From Streptomyces flavochromogenes (lineage in GTDB: Bacteria > Actinomycetota > Actinomycetes > Streptomycetales > Streptomycetaceae), in contig NZ_JNZO01000018.1 of assembly GCF_000717595.1 (NCBI RefSeq), positions 186,001 through 250,000 of the forward strand: a DNA stretch of 64,000 bases. Direction: 5' to 3'. The notes under the pieces were generated by a model that was not told the DNA's origin, searched no databases, and saw only the letters and a list, made by a program, of their open reading frames with translations. Positions 17,039 through 25,724 of this stretch are shown here, piece by piece. The translations under genes were made by a program, and so were the position numbers. Positions within the stretch are counted from its first letter, which is position 1. The number at the start of each line of letters is the position of its first letter.

Positions 17039-17734
17039 TCAGAAGCCCAGGAGCCAGCGCCCGCCGCCGATCAGGGAGGAGATCGCGACGGCGTGGAAGA
17101 AGACCAGCCACACTCCGGCGGGCACATGGGTGAGCCGCGAGAGCTGGTCCGCGTCCGAGTCGGGGGCGCCGCCGTGGCGTCGCTTCAGCTGGAGCTCGAA
17201 GGCCGGGCGGACGCCGCCGAGCAGCAGGAACCAGACCACGGCGTACGCGAAGACCGACTGGACCTCGGGGGAGGTCAGCCAGGAGACGAGGAGGAAGGCG
17301 GCGCCGGTGAGCAGGACGGTGAGGACCCCGTACGCGTTGCGGACCATCACGAGCATCGCGAGCAGCAGGGCCGTCGCCACCCACAGCAGCAGGGTCACCC
17401 GATGGGTGCCGAGCAGCGCGGCACCGCCGAGGCCGAGCAGCGGGGCAGCGGGGTAGCCGGCGGCCAGGGTGAGGACCACGCCGAGTCCGGTCGGGCGGCC
17501 GCGGCTCACGGTCAGTCCGCTGGTGTCCGAGTGCAGCCGGATCGCTTCGAGGCGCCGGCCGGAGGCGAGGGCGACAAGTCCGTGGCCCCCCTCGTGGGCG
17601 ATGGTGATCGCGTTGCGGGCGAGCAGCCATATGCGGCGGGGCACGGTGACGGCGAGTGCGGCGACGCCGGTGGCGATCACCAGCCACTCGGCCGGCGCGG
17701 CCTGCGGGCTGAAGAGGTCCATCGAGAGGTCCAT
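17039..17734 (-). CDS. M50 family (site-2-protease-like) membrane metallopeptidase
   Basis: A 231-residue polytopic membrane protein with the zinc motif HEGGH ([12 protein letters not shown]) in the first helical region and about five further helices. Homologues are classed as M50B peptidases; the substrate is unknown. The start may be at 17734 (MDLSMDLF) or 17722 (MDLF). It lies upstream of aroA on the same strand with a 20-bp gap and is divergent from the SRAP gene. Confidence 0.85.
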   Translation of the reverse strand: MDLSMDLFSPQAAPAEWLVIATGVAALAVTVPRRIWLLARNAITIAHEGGHGLVALASGRRLEAIRLHSDTSGLTVSRGRPTGLGVVLTLAAGYPAAPLLGLGGAALLGTHRVTLLLWVATALLLAMLVMVRNAYGVLTVLLTGAAFLLVSWLTSPEVQSVFAYAVVWFLLLGGVRPAFELQLKRRHGGAPDSDADQLSRLTHVPAGVWLVFFHAVAISSLIGGGRWLLGF

Positions 17735-17784
17735 CTTTCGGGCCGCTCCTCAGGGGGGTCGGGGATCGTGGCAGTGTGGCACGT

Positions 17785-18639
17785 ATGTGCGGAAGGTATG
17801 CAGCGAGCCGGCGGCCCGAGGACCTCGTCGGGATCTTCGGGGTCGAGCTGGGGGTCCCTCCTGCCGGAGCGGAGTCGGGAGCTGGGGGGAGGGAGCCGGA
17901 GGAGACTCTGGCCCCGGACTGGAACGTGGCCCCCACCAAAGAGGTCTGGGCCGTTCTGGAACGTCCTCTGAAAGACGCAGAATCCCCGCGTCCGGTTCGT
18001 CAGCTGCGCGCGCTGAGATGGGGTCTGGTGCCGTCCTGGTCGAAGTCGCCGGAGGGCGCCGCCCGGATGATCAACGCACGGGCGGAGACCCTGGACGAGA
18101 AGCCCTCCTTCAAGCGGGCCTTCTCGGCCCGCCGGTGCATCCTGCCCGCCGACGGCTACTACGAGTGGGTGACCGGCGCGGGGGAGCGGGACCTGGAGGT
18201 CGAGGGGAAGCGGAAGCGGCCCCGGAAGCAGCCGTACTTCGTGACCCCGGCGGACGGCTCGGTCTTCGCGATGGCGGGGCTCTACGAGTTCTGGCGCGAC
18301 CGCACCCGGCCCGACGGCGACCCCCTGGCGTGGTGGGTGACCTGCTCGGTGATCACCACCGAGGCGGAGACCGGGCCGCTGGGCGTGGCCCCGGCCGAGG
18401 GCCCGCACTCGCTCGCCGACATCCACCCCCGGATGCCGCTGATGCTCACCGAGGACCGCTGGGACGCCTGGCTCGACCCGGCGACCACCCGGCCGGAGGA
18501 GCTTCGCGGGCTGCTCGCCCCACCGCCGGAGGGCCTGATGAGGGCCTATCCGGTGGCGACCGCGGTCAGCAACGTCCGCAACAACGGGCCCGAGCTCCTG
18601 ACGGAGCTGGACGGCCCGGAGGTCGGCACGCTCTTCTGA
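17785..18639 (+). CDS. SRAP (YedK/HMCES) abasic-site-shielding protein
   Basis: A 284-residue SOS-response-associated peptidase family protein. SRAP proteins form a thiazolidine crosslink with abasic sites in single-stranded DNA through the N-terminal cysteine. The start must be ATG 17785 so that Met removal exposes Cys2 (MCGRY); an upstream GTG would bury it. Other active-site residues are visible: [16 protein letters not shown] and DIHPRMP. The segment at residues ~22-37 ([14 protein letters not shown]) is encoded by a GC-rich element like the one downstream of moaE, apparently inserted in frame. Confidence 0.93.
   Translation: MCGRYAASRRPEDLVGIFGVELGVPPAGAESGAGGREPEETLAPDWNVAPTKEVWAVLERPLKDAESPRPVRQLRALRWGLVPSWSKSPEGAARMINARAETLDEKPSFKRAFSARRCILPADGYYEWVTGAGERDLEVEGKRKRPRKQPYFVTPADGSVFAMAGLYEFWRDRTRPDGDPLAWWVTCSVITTEAETGPLGVAPAEGPHSLADIHPRMPLMLTEDRWDAWLDPATTRPEELRGLLAPPPEGLMRAYPVATAVSNVRNNGPELLTELDGPEVGTLF
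17848..17893. repeat. Streptomyces-type GGGGGTCCC...GGGGGAGG element, in frame within SRAP gene
   Basis: A 46-bp segment beginning CTGGGGGTCCCTCC and ending CTGGGGGGAGGG resembles the palindromic element at 2408-2441. It is translated as an extra Gly/Ala/Pro loop. Confidence 0.6.
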
Positions 18640-18676
18640 GACCGTCGCGCGCGCCGCCGGACGGCAGGATGGGGAC

Positions 18677-19327
18677 GTGACCGACGTGACACAGTACGAG
18701 ACCGTTTCCACCGACGCGGGGGATGCCCGCGTCGCCTGGTACGAGGTGCCCGGGGGGACGAAGCCGTGGGCCGTCCTCGCCCTCGGCCACGGAGCCGGCG
18801 GCGGCATCGAGGCCCGTGACCTCCAGGCGCTGGCCGCCGCGCTGCCCGCCCGGGGCGTGGCCGTCGCCCTCGTCGAGCAGCCCTGGCGGGTGGCGGGCAA
18901 GAAGGTCGCGCCCGCCCCCAAGACCCTGGACACCGGCTGGCGCGGCCTCTGGCCGGCCCTCGCCCGGCCCGGGCTCCCGGTGATCGCGGGCGGCCGCAGC
19001 GCCGGCGCCCGGGTCGCCTGCCGCACCGGGCGGGAGCTGGGAGCGCTCGCCGTCCTCGCGCTGAGCTTCCCCCTGCACCCGCCGGGCAGGCCGGAGAAAT
19101 CCCGGGCCGACGAGCTCCTCGGCAGCGGCCTGCCGACGCTCGTCGTCCAGGGCGGCAACGACCCCTTCGGACGGCCCGCCGAGTTCCCGGAAGGCCCGTA
19201 CCGCCTCGTCGGGATCCCGGACGGGGACCACGGCTTCGCCCTGCCCAAACGGGCGCCGCTCGGGCCGGACGAGGCGATGGCGCTCCTGGTGGACGGGGTC
19301 GCCGAATGGATCCTCTCCCTCCGCTGA
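18677..19327 (+). CDS. Alpha/beta hydrolase family protein
   Basis: A 216-residue alpha/beta hydrolase of the KANL3/Tex30-like branch. The nucleophile elbow is GGRSAGARV (Ser), with [17 protein letters not shown] upstream as the oxyanion region and DGDHGFALP supplying the acid/His. The start is GTG 18677. The stop is eight bases before the sigR promoter -35 element. The substrate is unknown. Confidence 0.82.
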   Translation: MTDVTQYETVSTDAGDARVAWYEVPGGTKPWAVLALGHGAGGGIEARDLQALAAALPARGVAVALVEQPWRVAGKKVAPAPKTLDTGWRGLWPALARPGLPVIAGGRSAGARVACRTGRELGALAVLALSFPLHPPGRPEKSRADELLGSGLPTLVVQGGNDPFGRPAEFPEGPYRLVGIPDGDHGFALPKRAPLGPDEAMALLVDGVAEWILSLR

Positions 19328-19334
19328 CGGAGCG

Positions 19335-19360
19335 GGAATGCCGAGTGGGGGACCACTGTT
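19335..19360 (+). promoter_or_regulatory. SigR-dependent promoter of sigR
   Basis: GGAAT (19335-19339), exactly 18 bases, then GTT (19358-19360) matches the SigR consensus GGAAT-N18-GTT. A transcript from here would include the upstream ATG at 19405 for the longer SigR isoform. Confidence 0.88.
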
Positions 19361-19569
19361 GTTCCGTGCGTCGGTGTGAGAGCAAGGAAGAGGGAGTCCG
19401 TCGCATGGGTTCGACCATCTGCCCCGAGCGCGCGCAGGCCGCTGACCTCGACTGGACAGTGCTGCCCGCTCCCAAGGGAGCCCGGATTCGGGCGGCGGGC
19501 GGAGCGGTTCCTCGTCTATCCTCCGAAACGAGCGGGTCCGCCCTCGGACTCGCCGTCGCGCTGGAGGAG

Positions 19570-20226
19570 GTGGGTCCGGTCACTGGGACCGACACAGGGA
19601 CCGACGACGGCCCCGAGGAGACGACCGAGGAGCGCAACGCGCGCTTCGAGCGGGACGCCCTCGGCTACCTCGACCAGATGTACTCGGCCGCGCTGCGCAT
19701 GACGCGCAACCCCGCGGACGCGGAGGACCTGGTGCAGGAGACCTACGCCAAGGCGTACGGATCCTTCCACCAGTTCCGCGAGGGTACGAACCTCAAGGCC
19801 TGGCTGTACCGCATCCTCACGAACACCTTCATCAACTCGTACCGCAAGAAGCAGCGCGAGCCCCAGCGCAGCGCCGCCGAGGAGATCGAGGACTGGCAGC
19901 TCGCGCGCGCCGAGTCGCACATGTCGACCGGCCTGCGTTCGGCCGAGTCGCAGGCGCTCGACCACCTCCCGGACTCCGACGTGAAGGAAGCGCTCCAGGC
20001 GATTCCCGAGGAGTTCCGCATCGCCGTCTATCTCGCGGATGTCGAGGGCTTTGCGTACAAGGAGATCGCGGACATCATGGGGACACCCATCGGTACGGTG
20101 ATGTCACGGCTGCACCGGGGTCGCCGCCAGCTGCGCGGCATGCTCGAGGACTACGCTCGCGACCGCGGGCTGGTACCCGCGGGCGCCGGAGAGTCGTCGA
20201 ACGATCTGAAAGGCTCGGGCTCATGA
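19570..20226 (+). CDS. sigR: ECF sigma factor SigR (oxidative/thiol stress)
   Basis: A 218-residue group IV sigma factor that directs the disulphide-stress regulon. Region 2 contains [26 protein letters not shown] and [20 protein letters not shown]; region 4 contains [26 protein letters not shown] and [22 protein letters not shown] 19570 (VGPVTGTD) is the standard start. An in-frame ATG at 19405, exactly 55 codons upstream, matches the longer SigR-prime isoform known in S. coelicolor and would be made from the autoregulated promoter. The TGA stop overlaps the rsrA ATG, so expression is coupled to its anti-sigma factor. Confidence 0.97.
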   Translation: MGPVTGTDTGTDDGPEETTEERNARFERDALGYLDQMYSAALRMTRNPADAEDLVQETYAKAYGSFHQFREGTNLKAWLYRILTNTFINSYRKKQREPQRSAAEEIEDWQLARAESHMSTGLRSAESQALDHLPDSDVKEALQAIPEEFRIAVYLADVEGFAYKEIADIMGTPIGTVMSRLHRGRRQLRGMLEDYARDRGLVPAGAGESSNDLKGSGS

Positions 20227-20540
20227 GCTGCGGAGAGCCGCACGAGACGGATTGCTCGGAAGTCCTGGATCATCTGTACGAGTTCCTCGACAACGAGATG
20301 CCCGACAGTGACTGCACCAAGTTCGAGGTGCACTTCGAGGAGTGCTCCCCGTGCCTGGAGAAGTACGGCCTGGAGCAGGCGGTGAAGAAGCTCGTCAAGC
20401 GCTGCTGCGGCAGTGACGACGTCCCCACCGACCTGCGGTCCAAGGTCATGGGCCGGATCGACCTGATCCGCTCCGGGCACCTGGTGCCCGAGCAGGAGAT
20501 CGCGCCGATCGTGCCGACGACGCCGGCGCCCCAGGAGTGA
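20223..20540 (+). CDS. rsrA: Zinc-binding redox-sensing anti-sigma factor RsrA
   Basis: A 105-residue ZAS-family anti-sigma factor. All signature residues are present: Cys3, Cys11, Cys31, His37, Cys41, Cys44, Cys61 and Cys62, with the HFEECSPC (HX3CX2C) motif. Reduced, zinc-bound RsrA holds SigR; disulphide formation releases it. It starts within sigR at an ATGA overlap. Confidence 0.97.
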   Translation: MSCGEPHETDCSEVLDHLYEFLDNEMPDSDCTKFEVHFEECSPCLEKYGLEQAVKKLVKRCCGSDDVPTDLRSKVMGRIDLIRSGHLVPEQEIAPIVPTTPAPQE

Positions 20541-20563
20541 CTCCCCTTCCGTAGAGGGAGAAG

Positions 20564-20594
20564 GAGGCCGTCGCGACACGATCGCGGCGGCCTC
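20564..20594 (+). terminator. Terminator of the sigR-rsrA operon
   Basis: 12-bp stem (20564-20575 with 20583-20594, one G-U pair) around a 7-base loop, 24 bases after the rsrA stop. Confidence 0.75.
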
Positions 20595-20680
20595 GTGCGT
20601 ATATCAGCTTGTATCACCCGATGGTGCGAATCCGCTCCACCCCGCCGTCACGGGCCGTTCAACTCGCTAGCGTGACGGGG

Positions 20681-22336
20681 ATGATGGGCGTGAAGGTCAT
20701 TCCGCGGGCGGCCCGCGTGTACATCGGTTGCGCCCTGCTGGGCGCCGGGGCCTCCGTCCTCCCCGCCCTGCGCCCCGGCGCGGCCACCCCCTGGGCCACG
20801 GTCGCGCTCCTCGCCGCCCTGTACGCGCTCTGCGAACTGCCCGCCCGCTGCCGCCTCCTCGGCCGCGCGCTCGGCGGCTCCGTCCCCATGGGAACCGGCT
20901 CCTTCTTCCCCGTCCTCCTCGCCGCGGCGCTCCTCCTGCCGCCCGCCGCCGCCGCGCTGACCGCGCTGCCCGGCAGCCTCCTCGCCCGCGTCGACGAACC
21001 CCCGGCCGCCCCCCGCCGCGCCTGGCGGGCCGCCGCCACCGCCCTCGCCACCTGGGCCGCCGCCCAGGTGGCCGAGGTCCTCAGCTGCGCCCGCGCCCTC
21101 GGACACGGCCACGACGCCCCCGACTTCCCGTACGCGCTGCTGCCCGCGGGCGCCGCCGCGCTCACGTTCTGCCTGGTCCTGACCGCCCTCGACGGCGGCA
21201 TCCGGGCGACGGCCGACGGACTGCCCCCGCGGGCCGCCTGGCGCGGCCTCCTCGGCCGGGCGCTCGCCCCGCACGCCGTGCACGGACTCGCCGGACTGAT
21301 GATGGCCGTCCTCTGGCGCAGCACGTACGGGCCCGTGTCGGCCCTCTTCGTGCTCCTCCCGATGTACATCTCCTGCTGGGTCTTCGCCCAGTACCACCGT
21401 GAGCGCGCCGCCCACCAGGCCACCATCCGCGCCCTCGTCCAGGCCGTCGACATCAAGGACCGCTACACCCGGGGCCACAGCGAACGCGTGGGTCACGCCT
21501 CCGTGCTGATCGCCCGCGAGCTGGGCATGGCCGAGGACCGGCTCGACGTCGTACGGTTTGCCGGCATCCTCCACGACGTCGGCAAACTGGGCGTGCCCAC
21601 CCGGGTCCTCCGCAAGGACGGCCCCCTCACCCCCGAGGAGCGCCGGGTCATCGAACTGCACCCGGAGTACGGGCACGAGATGGTCCGCGGCATCGGCTTC
21701 CTCGGCGAGGCGCGGGCCGCGATCCTCCACCACCACGAACGCATGGACGGCAGCGGTTACCCGTACGGGCTGCACGGCGACGAGATCCCCGAGTTCGCCC
21801 GGGTGGTGGCCGTCGCCGACGCCTTCGACGCCATGACCTCCACCCGCTCCTACAGCCGGGCCCGCCCGGTGCCGACGGCCGTCGCCGAACTGGAGCGCTG
21901 CGCCGGCAGCCAGTTCGACGCCCGGATGGTCGCCGCCCTCGTCCGCGCCCTGGACCGGCACGGCTGGCAGCCCACGGTCACCGCCGACGAGACCGCAGCG
22001 GCGCCGACCGGCGGGAACGTGCCGCCGCCGCGCGATGCCGGAGCCGCACGGCCACCGGACGTCCCCGGAGCCGCACGACCACCGGAGGCACCCGGAGCCG
22101 CGCGACCACCGGAGGCACCCGGAGCCGCGCGACCACCGGAAGTGCCCGGAGCCGCACGGCCACCGGACGTCCCCGGAGCCGCACGACCACCGGAGGCACC
22201 CGGAGCCGCACGACCACCGGAGGCACCCGGAGCCGCACGACCACCGAAGGCACCCGAAGCCCCACGACCACCGGTAGCGCCCGAAGCCGCACGGCGACCT
22301 GAAACGCCCGGCACCAGGCCCAAGGAGCGCGCATGA
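20681..22336 (+). CDS. Membrane HD-GYP domain phosphohydrolase with C-terminal nonapeptide repeats
   Basis: About 551 residues. Several N-terminal transmembrane helices (about residues 5-240) precede an intact HD-GYP domain with GHSERVGHA, GILHDVGKLGVP, LHPEYGHEMV and HHHERMDGSGYP. HD-GYP proteins are typically cyclic-di-GMP phosphodiesterases. The C-terminus has ten 9-residue repeats (PGAARPPEA type), unusual for the family. The start among ATG 20681, ATG 20684 and GTG 20690 is uncertain. It is coupled by ATGA overlap to a degenerate HD paralogue. It could be one of the Streptomyces HD-GYP proteins (HdgA/HdgB), but I cannot say which. Confidence 0.85.
   Translation: MMGVKVIPRAARVYIGCALLGAGASVLPALRPGAATPWATVALLAALYALCELPARCRLLGRALGGSVPMGTGSFFPVLLAAALLLPPAAAALTALPGSLLARVDEPPAAPRRAWRAAATALATWAAAQVAEVLSCARALGHGHDAPDFPYALLPAGAAALTFCLVLTALDGGIRATADGLPPRAAWRGLLGRALAPHAVHGLAGLMMAVLWRSTYGPVSALFVLLPMYISCWVFAQYHRERAAHQATIRALVQAVDIKDRYTRGHSERVGHASVLIARELGMAEDRLDVVRFAGILHDVGKLGVPTRVLRKDGPLTPEERRVIELHPEYGHEMVRGIGFLGEARAAILHHHERMDGSGYPYGLHGDEIPEFARVVAVADAFDAMTSTRSYSRARPVPTAVAELERCAGSQFDARMVAALVRALDRHGWQPTVTADETAAAPTGGNVPPPRDAGAARPPDVPGAARPPEAPGAARPPEAPGAARPPEVPGAARPPDVPGAARPPEAPGAARPPEAPGAARPPKAPEAPRPPVAPEAARRPETPGTRPKERA
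22036..22305 (+). repeat. 27-bp tandem repeats encoding PGAARPPEA
   Basis: Ten consecutive 27-bp units; the first eight are nearly identical in DNA and the last two have drifted, which points to recent expansion by slippage or recombination. Confidence 0.9.
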
Positions 22337-23625
22337 GGCCCGGCGCCGTCACCGTCGGCGCCGTACACGGGGCCGCGCTCCTGCTGAGCCTGGCCGGATT
22401 CGCCTCCACCCTCTGGTACGGCATCGACGAACCAGGCAACGCCCTCGCCTTCGGCGCCCTGATCGTCCTCGGCGAGCTCGCCCGCTGGGGCGCCGCACCC
22501 GGCGTCGGCGCACCTTCCGTGCGCGAGGCGCCCGGGGGGAGGGAGCCCGCGCCGCTCGCCGCCGCCGGGGCCCTCGCCTACGCCCTGCTCGGGGCGAGCG
22601 CCGGGACCGCCACCACTCACGGCGTCCTCCAGATCGTCGCCGTCGTCGTGGCCGCCGGCCTCGCCGGGATCGTCCCCCACATCGCCCGCGGCCGGGGGCC
22701 CGGCCCCGACCACGTCGCACGCCGCGTCCTCACCGTCGGCTTCGCCGCGCTCTGCTTCCAGCCCCTCTACAACTCCGGGGCCGTCGTCGAGCACCTCGGC
22801 CAGGGCCCGGCGTACGCCCTCTTCCTCGTCCTGCTGCTCGTCCTGACCGCCCTGTGCGACGCGGTCCTCGCCGCCCTCGTCCTCCGCGCCCGCACGGGAT
22901 TCCCGTACGGCCCCCTCCTCCGCGACGAACTGAGCGCCCTCCTCGGCATCGGCTCCGCCGTCGGCGCCACCGGCACCGTCATGGCGCTCGGCGTGGCCGC
23001 CGCCGGACTCTGGGCCCTGCCCGTGCTCGCCGTGCCGCTGCTGCTCACCCAGGTCTCCTTCCGCCGGTACGCCGCCGTGCGCACGGTCAACCGGCAGACC
23101 ATCGCCTCCCTCGCCCGCGCCACCGAGATCGCCGGCTGCACCCCGCCCGGCCACGCCCGCCGGGTCGCCGCCCTCAGCGCCGCCGTCGGACGGGAGCTGG
23201 GCCTCTCCGGCGCCGAGCTGGCCGTCCTGGAGCACGCGGCGCTCATGCACGACATCGGCCAGCTCTCCCTCGTCGACCCCGTCGAGGGCGGCGCCACCGC
23301 CCTGCTGCCCACCGAGGAGCAGCGCCGGATCGCCCTCCTCGGCGGCGAGGTCGTCCGTAGAACCGGTGTGCCCGAGGCGGTCGCCGTCGTCGTGGAGCGC
23401 CAGGCCGACCCGTACCGGGAGCAGCCGCTGCCCGCCCGGATCGTCCGGACCGTGAACGCGTACGACGACCTCGCGGGCGGCGAGGGCGCGGGCGCCGCCC
23501 TCGACGCCCTGGAGCGGCTCAGGCTCGGCACTGCCCGCGATCATCACCCGGATGTCGTCGAATGCCTGGCCAGGGTCCTGGCGCGGGGCGGAGCGGCTGG
23601 GGTGACCTCCGTCGCGACTGGGTAA
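22333..23625 (+). CDS. Membrane protein with degenerate HD domain
   Basis: A 430-residue paralogue of the preceding gene, with about eight transmembrane helices (residues 1-240) and a C-terminal HD-type domain. HDIGQLSL is kept, but the HHExxDGxGYP motif is missing and replaced by VVVERQADPYREQPLPAR. It is therefore probably inactive as an HD-GYP phosphodiesterase and may sense or regulate its partner; this is inference. The ATG overlaps the upstream TGA. Confidence 0.8.
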   Translation: MRPGAVTVGAVHGAALLLSLAGFASTLWYGIDEPGNALAFGALIVLGELARWGAAPGVGAPSVREAPGGREPAPLAAAGALAYALLGASAGTATTHGVLQIVAVVVAAGLAGIVPHIARGRGPGPDHVARRVLTVGFAALCFQPLYNSGAVVEHLGQGPAYALFLVLLLVLTALCDAVLAALVLRARTGFPYGPLLRDELSALLGIGSAVGATGTVMALGVAAAGLWALPVLAVPLLLTQVSFRRYAAVRTVNRQTIASLARATEIAGCTPPGHARRVAALSAAVGRELGLSGAELAVLEHAALMHDIGQLSLVDPVEGGATALLPTEEQRRIALLGGEVVRRTGVPEAVAVVVERQADPYREQPLPARIVRTVNAYDDLAGGEGAGAALDALERLRLGTARDHHPDVVECLARVLARGGAAGVTSVATG

Positions 23626-23704
23626 CCCATGGGTAATGAGCGCGCGTCCGACCGGGCATGGTTGGATGCGAACAAGAGGGTGAAGCGACCGGCAGGCGGG
23701 AATC

Positions 23705-24685
23705 GTGAAGATCTTCGGGAAGGTACGGCATCGGCCCTCCGCCTCATGGCGGCAGGCCACCGACCGCGCGTTCACGCTGATCGGCGACGGCCGGTACGAG
23801 GACGCGGGCGCACTTCTCACGCGCGCGGCGGATCTGGAGCCCTGGCTCTCGGAGTCCTGGTTCAACCTGGCGCTGCTGCACAAGTTCCGGCACGACTGGG
23901 AGCAGGCGCGCGCCGCCGGGCTCCGTGCCGTCGCGCTCCTCGACAAGGAGAGCGGCGCCCCCGACTGGTGGAACGTGGGCATCGCCGCGACCGCGCTCCA
24001 GGACTGGCCGCTGGCCCGTCGTGCCTGGCAGGCCTACGGACTGAAGGTCCCGGGCGCCGCCGCGGGCACCGGTGAGCCCGCCGGGATGGAGCTGGGCAGC
24101 GCCGCCGTCCGGCTGTCGCCCGAGGGCGAGGCCGAGGTGGTGTGGGGCCGCCGGCTCGACCCGGCCCGGATCGAGGTCCTCTCCATTCCGCTGCCGTCCT
24201 CCGGGCGCCGCTGGGGCGAGGTCGTCCTCCACGACGGCGTGCCGAACGGCGAGCGCACCACCACCGCCGGCCCCTCCTACCCGGTCTTCGACGAGATCGA
24301 GCTGTGGGCCCCCTCACCCGTCCCCACCTGGGTGGTCCTCCTGGAGGCGGCCACCGAGGCCGACCGGGACGCCCTGGAGCAGCTGGCAGCGGAAGCGGGT
24401 TTCGCCGCGGAGGACTGGTCGTCCTCCGTGCGACTGCTCTGTCGTGCCTGCTCCGAGTCGACGATGCCGAGCGCCGAGGGCGAGGGCGAGCACTCCGACC
24501 CGCACGACCACAGCGAGCCGGGCCATCCCGGGCCGCTCGGGCACCGCTCGCCGGGCGAGCTGTGGGTCCCGGAGCGGGAGTGCGGCCTCGCCGCCCCGGC
24601 GGGCCTGGTGCGCGGGCTCCTCGACGGCTGGGTGGCGGACAGCCCCGACAGCCGTGAGTGGCGCGATCTCGAAGAGGTCTGCTGA
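23705..24685 (+). CDS. TPR-containing protein of unknown function
   Basis: A 326-residue protein. An N-terminal tetratricopeptide segment (residues 15-120) includes RAFTLIGDGRYEDAGALLTRAADLEPWLSES and an ALLHKFRHDWEQAR repeat. The central region is a conserved Streptomyces domain (VVWGRRLDPARIEVLSIPLPSSGRRWGEVVLHDG) and contains a His/Asp-rich insert (EHSDPHDHSEPGHPG). The start is GTG 23705. It lies 79 bp after the HD pair and may share its transcript. Confidence 0.75.
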   Translation: MKIFGKVRHRPSASWRQATDRAFTLIGDGRYEDAGALLTRAADLEPWLSESWFNLALLHKFRHDWEQARAAGLRAVALLDKESGAPDWWNVGIAATALQDWPLARRAWQAYGLKVPGAAAGTGEPAGMELGSAAVRLSPEGEAEVVWGRRLDPARIEVLSIPLPSSGRRWGEVVLHDGVPNGERTTTAGPSYPVFDEIELWAPSPVPTWVVLLEAATEADRDALEQLAAEAGFAAEDWSSSVRLLCRACSESTMPSAEGEGEHSDPHDHSEPGHPGPLGHRSPGELWVPERECGLAAPAGLVRGLLDGWVADSPDSREWRDLEEVC

Positions 24686-24690
24686 GCCTC

Positions 24691-24731
24691 GGGCGGCTCC
24701 CGGATCCGGCCTGATCCAGGAGCCACCCGCC
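24691..24731 (+). terminator. Imperfect hairpin after the TPR gene
   Basis: GGGCGGCTCC...GGATC pairs imperfectly with GATCC...GGAGCC..CGCCC, directly downstream of the stop at 24685. Confidence 0.45.
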
Positions 24732-24791
24732 CTGCCGGGCCCGTAGGCTGTCTCTCGACGGAATCGGGTTTTCAGGAAGGCGCGGCCGGAC

Positions 24792-25427
24792 ATGGCGCAG
24801 CAGGAGACGGACGAGCAGACGCAGATCAACGACGGGTTCGTCGTGGACACGGAGGACTGCGAGGCACGCGAGCTCGCCCACCGTGAGCGCGGCACGGCCC
24901 GCCCGATCACGGTGGTCGGCAACCCGGTGCTCCACAAGGAGTGCAAGGACGTCACCGAGTTCGACGACTCGCTCGCGGCGCTGATCGACGACATGTTCGC
25001 GAGCCAGAAGGCCGCCGAGGGTGTGGGCCTCGCCGCGAACCAGATCGGCGTGGACCTCAAGGTCTTCGTCTACGACTGCCCCGACGACGAGGGCGCCCGG
25101 CACACCGGTGTCGTGATCAACCCGGTCCTCCAGGAGCTCCCGGCCGAGCTGCGTGTCCTCGACGAGTCCAACGAGGGCTGCCTCTCCGTGCCGACCGCCT
25201 ACGCCGAGCTGGCCCGCCCCGACTACGCGGAGGTCCACGGCCAGGACGCCCAGGGCAACCCGATCAAGGTGCGCGGCACGGGCTACTTCGCCCGCTGCCT
25301 CCAGCACGAGACGGACCACCTGTACGGCTACCTGTACATCGACCGCCTCTCCAAGCGGGACCGCAAGGACGCCCTGCGCCAGATGGAAGAGGGCACCCCG
25401 CGCTACGAGACGGTGTCGAACGCCTGA
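24792..25427 (+). CDS. def: Peptide deformylase
   Basis: A 211-residue deformylase, removing the N-formyl group from nascent proteins. All three motifs are present: [15 protein letters not shown] and QHETDHL, giving the Cys and two His metal ligands. The 30-residue acidic/Gln-rich N-terminal extension ([14 protein letters not shown]) is typical of actinobacterial forms. GGAAGG lies about 12 bases before the ATG. A very strong hairpin follows. Confidence 0.96.
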   Translation: MAQQETDEQTQINDGFVVDTEDCEARELAHRERGTARPITVVGNPVLHKECKDVTEFDDSLAALIDDMFASQKAAEGVGLAANQIGVDLKVFVYDCPDDEGARHTGVVINPVLQELPAELRVLDESNEGCLSVPTAYAELARPDYAEVHGQDAQGNPIKVRGTGYFARCLQHETDHLYGYLYIDRLSKRDRKDALRQMEEGTPRYETVSNA

Positions 25428-25441
25428 TCGCCGTGGACATG

Positions 25442-25484
25442 GGCCGGGCCCCGCTCCTTCGCGAAGGAGCGGGGCCCGGCCTTT
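25442..25484 (+). terminator. Strong terminator after def
   Basis: A 40-base perfect palindrome (25442-25461 with 25462-25481, effective loop TTCGCGAA) followed by TTT. Confidence 0.9.
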
Positions 25485-25490
25485 GTGCGA

Positions 25491-25592
25491 CTACTGCCAG
25501 CTCATGTCGCCGGCGACGGCGACGGCGGTCGCGCCGCCGACCAGCAGAGCGGTGAGCGCGGCGGTGGTGAGCGTACGAGCGAAGCGGATCAT
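25491..25592 (-). CDS. 33-residue hydrophobic small protein
   Basis: A short ORF: MIRFARTLTTAALTALLVGG, then ATAVAVAGDMSWQ. It looks like a signal peptide or single membrane helix with a tiny polar tail. GGGGGG lies about six bases before ATG 25592, a plausible SD. It lies between the convergent def and nrdB ends and is on the nrdB strand. Unknown function; below the length most gene finders call. Confidence 0.65.
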   Translation of the reverse strand: MIRFARTLTTAALTALLVGGATAVAVAGDMSWQ

Positions 25593-25629
25593 GATGTTCC
25601 CCCCAGGGGTGCGTGCTGCAGGACGTGCC

Positions 25630-25659
25630 CGTGGGGCCGCCGTACGACGGCCCCACGGA
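25630..25659 (-). terminator. Hairpin after nrdB
   Basis: CCGTGGGGCCG pairs with CGGCCCCACGG around an 8-base loop, 66 bases past the nrdB stop and upstream of the 33-residue ORF. Confidence 0.6.
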
Positions 25660-25724
25660 ACAAGATCATTTTAGGCCGGGTGCCCGGGCGGGTGAACTCG
25701 CCCCTCGCGCGCGGACGTCGACGC

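Noticed and set aside
22036..22305. Regular repeats considered as a CRISPR array
   Set aside because: The units are contiguous 27-bp tandem copies without spacers and are in frame within the HD-GYP gene.
24760..24785. GGAAT upstream of def considered as a SigR promoter
   Set aside because: No GTT occurs 18 or 19 bases downstream; the spacing fails.
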